In this document: in pieces, positions 1 through 7,713 of the stretch
Numbering within the stretch: position 1 is the stretch's first letter
Layout of the letters: the number at the start of each line of letters is the position of its first letter
Origin: Candidatus Marivariicella framensis
GTDB taxonomy: Bacteria; Bacteroidota; Bacteroidia; Flavobacteriales; Flavobacteriaceae
NCBI GenBank assembly: GCA_905182735.1
Contig: CAJJCT010000019.1
Coordinates: 41,656 to 105,655, forward strand
Direction of reading: 5' to 3'
Length of the DNA stretch: 64,000 bases
Program-made: the position numbers and the translations under genes
Notes under the pieces: generated by a model
The model's database searches: none
Seen by the model: the letters and a program-made list of their open reading frames with translations, nothing else
What the model was told of the DNA's origin: nothing

Positions 1-547
1 TAGTAAAATCATCATTTCTTATTAAAATAAAAGATCCGGAAATCCAATCTGGAAAAGAAATTTGATTTTGAGAAATTACTTTTTTTGATTGAGAAGGTCT
101 GAAAAAAATTCTTTCTAGACTCCGAATAGGTGAAAGTACATTTAAAAAATTAGGAAAAATTCCAAATGGATAAGTTTGCTTTCCCTGATCTCCTAATTGA
201 TTTATAGAAATCAATCGGTAATCAGGATTATTATCACAAAATGGAATTAAATTTTCAAAACAGGTTTTAGGAATTTTAGTGTCTGGATTAAGAAATAATA
301 TCCATTTAGTATTAGCATATTGAGCTCCTATATTACACCCGTATGAGAATCCACCATTAACTTGTTCTTTAATAAAATGAACCCAATTAAATTTAATTGA
401 AAAAATTTCAAGTTCACCATCATTAGAAAAATTATCAACGACTATAACCTTTCTTATTGTTACAGACTGCATTTTTATACTTTTTAAGCAAACAGCAAGC
501 TTGTCCCAACATCTATAATTAACAATAACTATTGAAAGATCTAACAT
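1..547 (-). CDS. Family 2 glycosyltransferase, 3' end cut by window edge
   Basis: My own translation of the minus strand gives an open frame of about 182 codons that starts at an ATG and runs off the left edge, so the ORF track omits it. The N-terminus MLDLSIVIVNYRCWDKL is the first strand of a GT-A fold, followed by a nucleotide-sugar-binding VDNFSNDGE segment, the DxD-like FLNPDT and, near the edge, WISGSF. This arrangement is typical of rhamnosyl/GT2 transferases of cell-surface polysaccharide synthesis, cytoplasmic or membrane-associated. It is divergent from the GT9 gene. Acceptor and donor cannot be predicted. The family call is firm and the C-terminus is unseen. Confidence 0.85.
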   Translation of the reverse strand, partial: MLDLSIVIVNYRCWDKLAVCLKSIKMQSVTIRKVIVVDNFSNDGELEIFSIKFNWVHFIKEQVNGGFSYGCNIGAQYANTKWILFLNPDTKIPKTCFENLIPFCDNNPDYRLISINQLGDQGKQTYPFGIFPNFLNVLSPIRSLERIFFRPSQSKKVISQNQISFPDWISGSFILIRNDDFT

Positions 548-594
548 AAATTCAAATATAGGATATTTGACTTATTAGTTATTTTAAATAAAAG

Positions 595-602
595 TACTTT
601 TG
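595..602 (+). promoter_or_regulatory. Bacteroidota -7 box TACTTTTG before the GT9 gene
   Basis: The box matches TAnnTTTG and lies about 20 bases before the GT9 start. A TTTG sits upstream at 566-569, but its spacing of 25 is longer than the usual 19-21. The assignment is inferred from consensus only. Confidence 0.45.
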
Positions 603-622
603 TATAATCATAAATTAGTGTA

Positions 623-1663
623 ATGAATGTATTAATAATTCAACAAAAAATGATTGGAGATGTTTTAATTAGCACACTGATATGTGAAAATATTAAAAAG
701 TGGAATCCATCATCTAAAATTGATTTTATTGCAAACACTCATACAGTTCCGATACTTCAAAACAATCCTAATATTAATAAAATTATAATTTTTGAAGATT
801 ACTTTAAACATGATAAAATATCATTAATTAAATTTTTAATAAATCAGAAAAAGAAAAAATATGACATCCTTATAGATGCTTATGGAAAAACTGAAAGTAT
901 ATTAACTTCCTTTTTAACTCCGGCAAAAATAAAAATTGGTTTTAAAAAATGGTATTCTAAATGGGTATATTCTGAATCTATAATAAGAGAAACAGAAAGG
1001 TTAGGTGGTGATTTACAGTTAACAATTAAAAATAGAATTAAATTATTAATTCCTATTATTGGGAATGAATTCAACTATGTAACATTACCAAAAGTGTACA
1101 TCAATGAAAATGAAAAAAGGGCAGCAAAATCAAAATTAAAAAACATCAAGTCACCACTAATTATGATAAGCTTATTGGGCAGCTCAAAACTAAAGACTTA
1201 TCCTCTTAATAAAATGATTAAAATTTTAAATTATTTAGTTGAAGTACATAAGGTTCAATTAATTTTAAATTACATGAGGAGTCAGGAAAAAGAAGCATTG
1301 TATTTGATTAACTCCTTAGAGAACAAAACATTAAAATCAATTGTTTTAGATAAATCTCCTGATAGTTTAAGAGATTATATCTCACTTGTTTCTTTATGTG
1401 ATGCAATAATTGGTAATGAGGGAGGAGCAATAAATATAGCTAAATCGCTAGAATTACCAAATTTTTCAATATTTTCTCCTCAAATAAACCCTAGCGGGTG
1501 GATCAATCCCTCTCCTAGTGAAGTTGGGGTTCATATAATGGATTACGATAAAAACTTTCAAAACTTTAAATTGACAGATAAAGAAATTATAAGCTTTTAT
1601 AATGAATTTGAATTTGAACTTTTCAAAGAAAAATTATCAAATTTCATGAGTCGACTCAGATAA
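623..1663 (+). CDS. Family 9 glycosyltransferase (heptosyltransferase-like)
   Basis: The 346-aa protein has the two-Rossmann GT-B layout of ADP-heptose:LPS heptosyltransferases. The N-terminal NVLIIQQKMIGDVLIST resembles the family start (ILI..xGDxxxT). The C-terminal IIGNEGGAINIAKSLELPN (residues 263-281) is the GT9 signature, normally GNDTGxxHxAxA; here D-T is replaced by E-G and the usual His by Asn. The family adds heptose or other sugars to LPS core at the inner membrane. The neighbours are two GT2 enzymes, so an LPS or surface-glycan role is likely. Its 3' end overlaps the convergent GT2 gene by 27 bp. Sugar specificity is not predictable, and the altered signature suggests it may not use ADP-heptose. 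Confidence 0.85.
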   Translation: MNVLIIQQKMIGDVLISTLICENIKKWNPSSKIDFIANTHTVPILQNNPNINKIIIFEDYFKHDKISLIKFLINQKKKKYDILIDAYGKTESILTSFLTPAKIKIGFKKWYSKWVYSESIIRETERLGGDLQLTIKNRIKLLIPIIGNEFNYVTLPKVYINENEKRAAKSKLKNIKSPLIMISLLGSSKLKTYPLNKMIKILNYLVEVHKVQLILNYMRSQEKEALYLINSLENKTLKSIVLDKSPDSLRDYISLVSLCDAIIGNEGGAINIAKSLELPNFSIFSPQINPSGWINPSPSEVGVHIMDYDKNFQNFKLTDKEIISFYNEFEFELFKEKLSNFMSRLR

Positions 1664-2446
1664 ACCATTAAGTGCTTTAATTCTTTTATTTAAGACAGAA
1701 TCTGTTTGAATTAAATTATTTTTTAAAAATCCGGTTTCATCTTTTTGATCATGATCAAGATGATAAACAACCCCCACAAATTTCAACCTTTTGCACATGA
1801 CTCCATTGTTATGCATTCGAATCATCAAGTCTGAATCCTCTCTCCCCCATCCAATAAAATCGTTATCATATCCATTTACAGCAATAAAATCTCGCCTCCA
1901 GAAAGAGGTATTACATCCTCTAAATTTATGAGAAATTTTATGTTTTTTTTTATAAAAATTGCTTAAAAAAGGTAATCGAACTTTTCTAAATCTTTTTTTT
2001 ATTCTTGGGCTAAAAAAAGAAAAAATTAATTTTTGGTTTTTATGTTCGAAACACCATAGTACTTCAGAGATATAATTCTTTTTAATATGAACCCTAGTTC
2101 CATACAAATAACATCCTTTTTTAGCATTAGCTAAATGATCATAAATAAAATACTCATCAGGAATACAATCACCATCAATTTGAATTATATAATCCGAATG
2201 GGATAATTTTATGGCTTTGTTAAGTATCAAAGCTTTCCTAAAGCCTGAATCTTTTTGTTGAATATGAATAAATTTTGATGAAATTTTATTTTTCCAAAAG
2301 TTAACAATTTTGAGTGTTTTACTGTCATTTCCATCTTCGGCAATAATTATTTCATTTGGTGTTTTAAATTGTTTAGATATTGCATCAATAATAATATTGA
2401 GTGCTTCAGGGGAATTATAAGTTGAAATTACTAATGCTGTTGTCAT
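1637..2446 (-). CDS. Family 2 glycosyltransferase with galactosyltransferase-type C-terminus
   Basis: A GT-A fold of about 269 aa: TTALVISTYNSPEAL at the N-terminus, an IIIAEDGND nucleotide-binding strand, a metal-binding IQIDGDC (DxD), and the C-terminal acceptor-side motif CNTSFWRRDF...GWGREDSDL, which resembles the Glyco_transf_7C region of chondroitin-synthase-like enzymes. This is a common Bacteroidota LPS/polysaccharide transferase. The track starts at a TTG giving MLIIMTT. I prefer the ATG four codons later, because the homologous strand begins there and a -7 box sits just upstream. The end overlaps the convergent GT9 gene. Confidence 0.88.
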   Translation of the reverse strand: MTTALVISTYNSPEALNIIIDAISKQFKTPNEIIIAEDGNDSKTLKIVNFWKNKISSKFIHIQQKDSGFRKALILNKAIKLSHSDYIIQIDGDCIPDEYFIYDHLANAKKGCYLYGTRVHIKKNYISEVLWCFEHKNQKLIFSFFSPRIKKRFRKVRLPFLSNFYKKKHKISHKFRGCNTSFWRRDFIAVNGYDNDFIGWGREDSDLMIRMHNNGVMCKRLKFVGVVYHLDHDQKDETGFLKNNLIQTDSVLNKRIKALNGLSESTHEI

Positions 2447-2455
2447 AATTATAAG

Positions 2456-2463
2456 CAAATATA
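2456..2463 (-). promoter_or_regulatory. Bacteroidota -7 box TATATTTG before the GT2 gene
   Basis: This is a minus-strand TAnnTTTG match ending 10 bases before the ATG, which implies a very short leader. It supports the ATG start over the track's TTG, because that TTG is part of the box itself. Confidence 0.45.
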
Positions 2464-2504
2464 AATAGAAATCAATGTTTTATAACTTCGTTATTTTTAA
2501 ACTG

Positions 2505-2512
2505 TATTTTTG
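2505..2512 (+). promoter_or_regulatory. Bacteroidota -7 box TATTTTTG before tsaC
   Basis: This exact TAnnTTTG match lies 15 bases upstream of the first gene of the tsaC-cca-ctaA operon. No clear TTTG was found at the -33 position. Confidence 0.45.
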
Positions 2513-2527
2513 AATAAATATTTATAA

Positions 2528-3085
2528 ATGAATTTTGAAATTAAAAATGCTGTTAAAGTATTAAATAATGGAGGATTGATTCTATATCCTACAGATACTG
2601 TATGGGGAATTGGATGTGATGCAACTAATCCTGAAGCAGTAAAAAAAATATTTAAAATCAAAAAAAGAAAATCAAAAAATGCACTTATATGCTTAGTTAG
2701 TAATATAAATATGTTGAAAGATTATATAACCAAAATACCCAAAGGATATGAATCATTAATAACTGATCCAGTTCCAACTACAATAATTTACAATAATCCA
2801 ATAGGAGTGGCTCATAATTTAGTAGCAAGGGATAATACATTGGGTATTAGAATACCAAATCATGAATTTTGTAATAGATTAATCACTGAGTTTTCTAAAC
2901 CAATTGTTTCGACATCTGCAAATATTAGTCAAAATAAAACACCTTCAATATATTCCGAAATATCATCAACAATTTTGGAAGGTGTTGATCATGTTGTAAA
3001 TTTGCAAAAAGAAAAAACAAGTAGTTTGCCATCAAGAATATTTAAAATAGATATTAAAGGAGAGCTTCAAATAATTCGTGAATAA
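2528..3085 (+). CDS. tsaC: L-threonylcarbamoyladenylate synthase (Sua5/YciO/YrdC family)
   Basis: It makes threonylcarbamoyl-AMP from threonine, bicarbonate and ATP, the first step of the universal t6A37 modification of ANN-decoding tRNAs. The 185-aa length equals a bare YrdC domain without the extra Sua5 C-terminal domain. Diagnostic stretches are GGLILYPTDTVWGIGCDA near residues 15-32, the basic KIKKRKSKNALICLV, LGIRIPNH, and PIVSTSANIS with the conserved STSAN. It is the first gene of a plus-strand operon, with its stop directly adjoining the cca ATG, so two tRNA-maturation enzymes are co-transcribed. Assignment is firm; YciO-type paralogues are the only alternative. Confidence 0.93.
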   Translation: MNFEIKNAVKVLNNGGLILYPTDTVWGIGCDATNPEAVKKIFKIKKRKSKNALICLVSNINMLKDYITKIPKGYESLITDPVPTTIIYNNPIGVAHNLVARDNTLGIRIPNHEFCNRLITEFSKPIVSTSANISQNKTPSIYSEISSTILEGVDHVVNLQKEKTSSLPSRIFKIDIKGELQIIRE

Positions 3086-4513
3086 ATGAATTTGCCGAAT
3101 ACAGATGAATTATTAAGTTCACAGCTTTTCCAAATAATAAAAAAGGTTGTTGAAAAATCCAAAATTGAAACATATTTAATTGGGGGATTTGTTAGAGATT
3201 TTTTATTACAAAAAAAAGACTCAAAAGATATTGATATTGTTGCTATAGGAAGTGGAATAGAAATTGCTAAATCAGTTCAAAAGGAACTTCCAAATGCAAG
3301 CAAAATTCAAGTTTTTAAAAACTATGGTACGGCTATGTTTAAATGGAGAGGAGTAGTCCTTGAGTTTGTTGGTGCAAGGAAAGAATCATATTCAAAAGAA
3401 AGCAGAAATCCAATAGTAGAAAAAGGAACATTAAAAAATGACCAAAATAGACGAGATTTTACAATAAATGCACTAGCAATAAGTCTTAATTCTACAAATT
3501 TTGGAAAAATTTTAGATCCCTTTAATGGATTTGATGACATAAAAAATGGTATTATAAAAACACCTTTAGATCCTAATAAAACATATAGTGACGATCCGTT
3601 AAGAATGTTAAGAGCTATACGATTTGCAACCCAATTAGGTTTTAAAATTGAAGAAAAATCATTGAATTCTATATATGAAAATAAAGATAGGATTGAAATA
3701 GTCTCCAAAGAAAGAATTATAGATGAAATTAATAAAATTATTTCATCACAAAAACCATCAATTGGATTTACAATATTAGAACAAACTGGGCTATTAAAAA
3801 GTATACTTCCAGAAATTCAAAACTTAAAAGGAATTGAAGAAGTAGAAGGGTTTAAACATAAAGATAATTTTTATCATACATTAGAAGTTCTAGATAATAT
3901 CTGTGAATCAACTGACAACCTATGGCTCAGATGGGCCGCCCTTCTTCATGATATTGGTAAAGCTCCAACAAAAAAGCTAATAAAAGATGTTGGATGGACC
4001 TTTCACGGTCATGAGTTTGTTGGATCAAAAATGGTTTACAAATTGTTTAAAAGGCTTAAAATGCCATTAAATGACACAATAAAATATGTTCAAAAGCTTA
4101 TTTTTATGAGCTCTCGTCCAATTATTATAGCACAAGAGATGGTTACAGATGCAGCCGTTAGAAGGTTGGTTTTTGATGCTGGTAATTCTATTGATGACCT
4201 GATTTGCTTATGTAAGGCAGATATAACCACAAAAAATCAAAAAAAATTTTTAGAATATCATAAAAACTTTGAGTTAGTAACTAATAAAATTATTGAAGTA
4301 GAAAAAAGAGATAAAATTAGAAATTTTCAACCTCCTGTTGATGGAGATTTAATTATGAAATATTTTAATTTAGAACCTTGCCGAGAAATAGGAAAAATAA
4401 AAGACGTGATTAAAGAAGCAATTCTTGAGGGGAAAATTCCCAATGAAAAAAATGCTGCTTTTGAATTAATGAAGCTAACAGGTAAAAAATTAGGACTCAA
4501 AACTGATGAATAA
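3086..4513 (+). CDS. cca: CCA tRNA nucleotidyltransferase with HD domain
   Basis: It adds or repairs the 3'-CCA of tRNAs using CTP and ATP. The class II nucleotidyltransferase head is clear: LIGGFVRDFLL around residue 31, the DIDIV catalytic carboxylates, RRDFTINALA, and DPLRMLRAIRFATQLGF. After residue about 260 comes an HD phosphohydrolase domain with the WAALLHDIGK motif and FHGHEF, as usual in Bacteroidota Cca. Its ATG follows the tsaC stop with no gap, and its end overlaps ctaA by 8 bp. The tRNA-Trp gene in this window has no templated CCA, which fits the need for this enzyme. Confidence 0.95.
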   Translation: MNLPNTDELLSSQLFQIIKKVVEKSKIETYLIGGFVRDFLLQKKDSKDIDIVAIGSGIEIAKSVQKELPNASKIQVFKNYGTAMFKWRGVVLEFVGARKESYSKESRNPIVEKGTLKNDQNRRDFTINALAISLNSTNFGKILDPFNGFDDIKNGIIKTPLDPNKTYSDDPLRMLRAIRFATQLGFKIEEKSLNSIYENKDRIEIVSKERIIDEINKIISSQKPSIGFTILEQTGLLKSILPEIQNLKGIEEVEGFKHKDNFYHTLEVLDNICESTDNLWLRWAALLHDIGKAPTKKLIKDVGWTFHGHEFVGSKMVYKLFKRLKMPLNDTIKYVQKLIFMSSRPIIIAQEMVTDAAVRRLVFDAGNSIDDLICLCKADITTKNQKKFLEYHKNFELVTNKIIEVEKRDKIRNFQPPVDGDLIMKYFNLEPCREIGKIKDVIKEAILEGKIPNEKNAAFELMKLTGKKLGLKTDE

Positions 4514-5525
4514 TAAATTTGTTTTTTCTTTAAAAGCGTCACTTGTCTTAATTTTACTAGTAATCGCTGCAGGAGCTACAGTTAGAGTTACCGGAAGTGG
4601 AATGGGCTGTCCAGACTGGCCAAAATGTTTTGGTTACCTCATTCCCCCCACAGAGAAAAGTCAACTAGAGTGGAAGACAGAATTTTTTTACAACACAAAT
4701 GAAGTAATAATTATAAATGAATTTCTAAGAGTAGCTAAATCTAATTTTAAATCAGGTAAAAATTATAATAGTTCAAATTGGGCACCTTATTTAAAACATG
4801 ACTATTCAGTTTTTAACGTTTATCATACTTGGATTGAATTTATAAATAGGTTGATAGGAGCAATTGCAGGAGTTGTAACTCTTTCAATGTTATTTTTTTC
4901 ACTATCATACTGGAAAAAAAATAAAATTGTTGTTTTTGGATCTCTACTTGTAGTGCTAGGAATGGGGTTTCAAGCATGGCTTGGTAAAGAAGTTGTTGAT
5001 TCTAACCTTCTGCCTTTAAAAATTACAATTCACATGTTAATGGCTTTAATAATTCTTGCTTTACTTGTATTGCTTTTAAATATAACAACCTATAATTCAA
5101 TTAATATAAAAAATAAAAAAATAATTTATATAACAATTACAGCGTTTTGTTTAACATTAATTCAGATATTTTCTGGAACTCAAGTAAGGCAATTTATAGA
5201 CCTTCAGATGAATCAATATCCAAATCAATATGAATTATGGTTAAAATTCGCTCCAATAAAATTCTATTTTCACCGGAGTTTTTCAATTTTAGTTTTTGCA
5301 ACCCATTTATTTCTTTGGTTAGAATTTAAAAAAAATACCTTTATTCCCTTTTCTCTAAAAATAATAATTAGTGTAATTGGTCTTGAGATATTTACTGGAG
5401 TACTAATGTATTATTTAGATTTTCCTATTACCACTCAACCAATTCATTTATTTTTAGCAACTTTAATTTTTAGCGCTCAGCTGCACTTACTGTTTCAATT
5501 AACCTTAACAAATAAATATAAATGA
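4506..5525 (+). CDS. ctaA: Heme A synthase (CtaA/Cox15)
   Basis: This integral membrane monooxygenase converts heme O to heme A for aa3-type cytochrome oxidase. The 339-aa protein shows a first span at residues 8-26, then the family motif GSGMGCPDWPKCFGYLIPP, a long periplasmic loop, HTWIEFINRLIGA, and later spans carrying histidines (ITIHMLMALI, YFHRSFSI, TTQPIHLFLA). The B. subtilis-type EYVHR motif appears here as EFINR, a variant I recall from Flavobacteriia. It overlaps both cca and the next gene (ATGA), so it is translationally coupled. No heme O synthase or oxidase genes lie in this window. Confidence 0.93.
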   Translation: MNNKFVFSLKASLVLILLVIAAGATVRVTGSGMGCPDWPKCFGYLIPPTEKSQLEWKTEFFYNTNEVIIINEFLRVAKSNFKSGKNYNSSNWAPYLKHDYSVFNVYHTWIEFINRLIGAIAGVVTLSMLFFSLSYWKKNKIVVFGSLLVVLGMGFQAWLGKEVVDSNLLPLKITIHMLMALIILALLVLLLNITTYNSINIKNKKIIYITITAFCLTLIQIFSGTQVRQFIDLQMNQYPNQYELWLKFAPIKFYFHRSFSILVFATHLFLWLEFKKNTFIPFSLKIIISVIGLEIFTGVLMYYLDFPITTQPIHLFLATLIFSAQLHLLFQLTLTNKYK

Positions 5526-6004
5526 TATTAAGAATAAGAACCATTTTAGATGTAGAGAATGATGTGCTTCGTGATATCGAAATTGATGAAACCTCTCTTC
5601 TAAAAGATCTACATGTTTCAATAACTAAATCATATGGATTTGAAGGAAAAGAAATGGCGTCTTTTTTTAAAACTAATGAAACCTGGGATCAAGGAGATGA
5701 AATGAGTTTAATAGATTTAGGTGTTGGTAAAGATTATTCTAATGAGAGCTTAAATAAACTTTTTAATTCCGAAAACAATCGACTTTTATATGTTTATGAT
5801 TTTTTAGCATTATGGACTTTTTTTATTGAAGTAATGGAAGTTTCAGAAAATGATAAGAATATTAAATATCCTAATCTGGTTTTTTCTCAAGGAGAGGTTC
5901 CAGAAGACCCTCCAATAAAAATCTTTGAAGAATCAAACTCAGATAATGAAGAATCAGAAGAAAATAAAGATCATAATGATATAGATTATGATGAGTTTTA
6001 TTAA
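5522..6004 (+). CDS. Plasmid pRiA4b ORF-3-like protein (IS1096 TnpR-type passenger family)
   Basis: The 160-aa soluble protein has the pRiA4b ORF-3 domain: an N-terminal ILRIRTILDVENDVLRDIEI strand pair, LLKDLHVSITKSYGF, and the characteristic RLLYVYDFLALWTFFIEV near residue 88, followed by the conserved tail region FSQGEVPEDPP. The last 25 residues are strongly acidic (EESEENKDHNDIDYDEFY). The domain's function is unknown. The database name comes from an element passenger gene, and here there is no sign of a transposon. A 4-bp overlap with ctaA makes it the last gene of the tsaC operon. The family call is good but no function is implied. Confidence 0.8.
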   Translation: MILRIRTILDVENDVLRDIEIDETSLLKDLHVSITKSYGFEGKEMASFFKTNETWDQGDEMSLIDLGVGKDYSNESLNKLFNSENNRLLYVYDFLALWTFFIEVMEVSENDKNIKYPNLVFSQGEVPEDPPIKIFEESNSDNEESEENKDHNDIDYDEFY

Positions 6005-6045
6005 AATGTCATAAGGATGTCGTTAGATTATCCCTAGGTTTTATA

Positions 6046-6053
6046 TAAGTTTG
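6046..6053 (+). promoter_or_regulatory. Bacteroidota -7 box TAAGTTTG before the HTH gene
   Basis: This exact TAnnTTTG match ends 15 bases before the preferred ATG of the HTH protein. The track's TTG start lies inside the box, which argues for the later ATG. Confidence 0.45.
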
Positions 6054-6068
6054 ATTATATTTAGCATA

Positions 6069-6515
6069 ATGGACACAGGATTTAAAATAAAAGATCTAAG
6101 AACGAAATTCGGTTACACCCAGCTTAAACTTTCTGAACTTTCTGGTTTATCTATAAGAACCATACAAAGAATAGAAAATAATGAGGTTAATCCAAGCTCC
6201 TATAGTTTGAAAACATTAAGTAGTGTCTTTAATGAGGATTTAGTTACAACAAAACATAATACGAAAACAACAAAGTTTTGGGAGTTTATAATCCCTTTGA
6301 ATCTAAATAAGTTTATACAGCAATTAAAAGACATAGATAATAAACACATTTGGATTTCCTTTATTGTTGGGTTTTGTATTTCTTTTAGTATAATAATTGG
6401 AGATGCAAATGACAATTTAGGTTTATGGCTTAGTATAGGGATAACCGTAAGTTCTCTAATTTGGGTTGCAAACAATTACAAAGAGTTAAAAAAATTGAAG
6501 AAGAAAAATTCCTAA
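6069..6515 (+). CDS. Membrane-anchored helix-turn-helix (XRE-type) regulator
   Basis: A protein of about 148 aa. Residues 5-58 form a Cro/C1-type HTH (IKDLRTKFGYTQLKLSELSG, then LSIRTIQRIENNEVNPSS). After a short basic linker come two hydrophobic spans, WISFIVGFCISFSIII and LWLSIGITVSSLIWVA, ending in a lysine-rich tail. XRE domains fused to two C-terminal spans are common small Flavobacteriia proteins of unknown target. I start at the ATG giving MDTGFK rather than the TTG of the track. It is convergent with the next gene, with only 9 bp between stops. Confidence 0.8.
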   Translation: MDTGFKIKDLRTKFGYTQLKLSELSGLSIRTIQRIENNEVNPSSYSLKTLSSVFNEDLVTTKHNTKTTKFWEFIIPLNLNKFIQQLKDIDNKHIWISFIVGFCISFSIIIGDANDNLGLWLSIGITVSSLIWVANNYKELKKLKKKNS

Positions 6516-6524
6516 ACGAATTTT

Positions 6525-7589
6525 TTATTTTCTTAGAAAAGATATTGGTTTAATATTTTTATAATTTCTTTTTAAAAAAGATAACGAGGCTTCCATTATA
6601 TCTCCCATTGATTTACTGTTCTTAAAAGCTTTATCATTAGTGAATTTATAAATTTCAAGTTTTAGTTTATTTAAATTTTTATTAATAGTAATTGGACTTT
6701 CCTTCATTGAAATCAATAATTGATCAATTTTATCCTCATTACTAATTATTCTTTTTGCAACAATTGATCTTTCTTCAATTTTATATTGATCTATTGAGTC
6801 ATGTGTAAGTTTTTTTTGAACCATTTTAATTAAAGGTTGATTTTCTTTAAAGAACTGAGGACGATAAACTGAAAATTTACCTTCATAACTTTGTTGATCA
6901 AAATCAATAGCTCTTATTTTATATACAACTTGATCAAAATCATGGATTGGAACTATAACATAATTATAAGCCCTCATATCACCCAATAATCTGACCATAC
7001 ATCTTTCATTAAACTTTACATATTCCTTAGCTATTTGTGCTTGTTCTGATTCTGAACATTTTGGAAGCATATCCTTTATAAATACGTCACCTGGAATTCC
7101 AGCTATATGTTCTTCAATTAAGGTAGATTCATTTACTAGGAAATTTAAATTATAAGGAGATAGCATATGCTCAAACTCCAAACCAAATACTCGTGAAGAA
7201 TCTGTTTTTTTTATATAGAAATAGGTGAAATTATCATTGAATATATTCCTCACCTTAACTCTAAAGGGCTTTGAGTTTCCAAAAGTGCAGTAATCAATAG
7301 CATCTATATTTAAATATGATATTGTTGACTCATTTCCGTCAGAATGAAGAATAGTATATAGTTTTTTTAAATTATAATCAATTTCTTTTAATTCACTATC
7401 AGAATAATATACCCTTGTCCACAACGTATCGTTATCATTTTCGTCATAAACAACTATACTTCCCTGAAACCTTAATAAGTCTTCGTATGAAATTGGTATT
7501 TCCATCCACCTATTGAAATCAATCAAATATTTTTTTAAAATATTTGATATTGGGAAAAAAGGTTTTTTTTTGGAAATGAGTTTTTTCAT
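6525..7589 (-). CDS. Uncharacterised 354-aa protein with kinase-fold-like motifs
   Basis: I do not recognise a named family. The protein is soluble, with no signal or membrane span. Residues 110-143 (KVRNIFNDNFTYFYIKK) could be the beta-strand carrying an ATP-contacting lysine. EEHIAGIPGD (159-168) sits where a hinge would be, and LLGDMRAYNYVI (201-212) has the D-x4-N spacing of the catalytic loop HGDxxxxN. IRAIDFDQQS (225-234) resembles the metal-binding IDFD/DFG strand. The motif order fits a divergent protein-kinase-like or HipA/APH-type fold. This is inference from motif order only. The C-terminal 90 residues are Lys/Glu-rich helices. It stands alone between two unrelated genes, divergent from uvrB. 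Confidence 0.6.
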   Translation of the reverse strand: MKKLISKKKPFFPISNILKKYLIDFNRWMEIPISYEDLLRFQGSIVVYDENDNDTLWTRVYYSDSELKEIDYNLKKLYTILHSDGNESTISYLNIDAIDYCTFGNSKPFRVKVRNIFNDNFTYFYIKKTDSSRVFGLEFEHMLSPYNLNFLVNESTLIEEHIAGIPGDVFIKDMLPKCSESEQAQIAKEYVKFNERCMVRLLGDMRAYNYVIVPIHDFDQVVYKIRAIDFDQQSYEGKFSVYRPQFFKENQPLIKMVQKKLTHDSIDQYKIEERSIVAKRIISNEDKIDQLLISMKESPITINKNLNKLKLEIYKFTNDKAFKNSKSMGDIMEASLSFLKRNYKNIKPISFLRK

Positions 7590-7689
7590 TTTATTACTTA
7601 TCTCTACTAAATTAACACCTTTATCAAAATAAACATTTAATTTTAAAGTTAGTAATTAAAAAGCACTCATTTAAAAGCAATAAAACACA

Positions 7690-7697
7690 TACTTTTG
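7690..7697 (+). promoter_or_regulatory. Bacteroidota -7 box TACTTTTG before uvrB
   Basis: This exact TAnnTTTG match ends 16 bases before the uvrB ATG. No LexA-like SOS operator was recognised around it by eye. Confidence 0.45.
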
Positions 7698-7713
7698 TGT
7701 TCAAAGTTCAAAA

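Noticed and set aside
5522-6004. Possible transposon because of the pRiA4b/IS1096 passenger name
   Set aside because: No transposase, terminal inverted repeats or target duplications; the gene is embedded in an operon of core genes.
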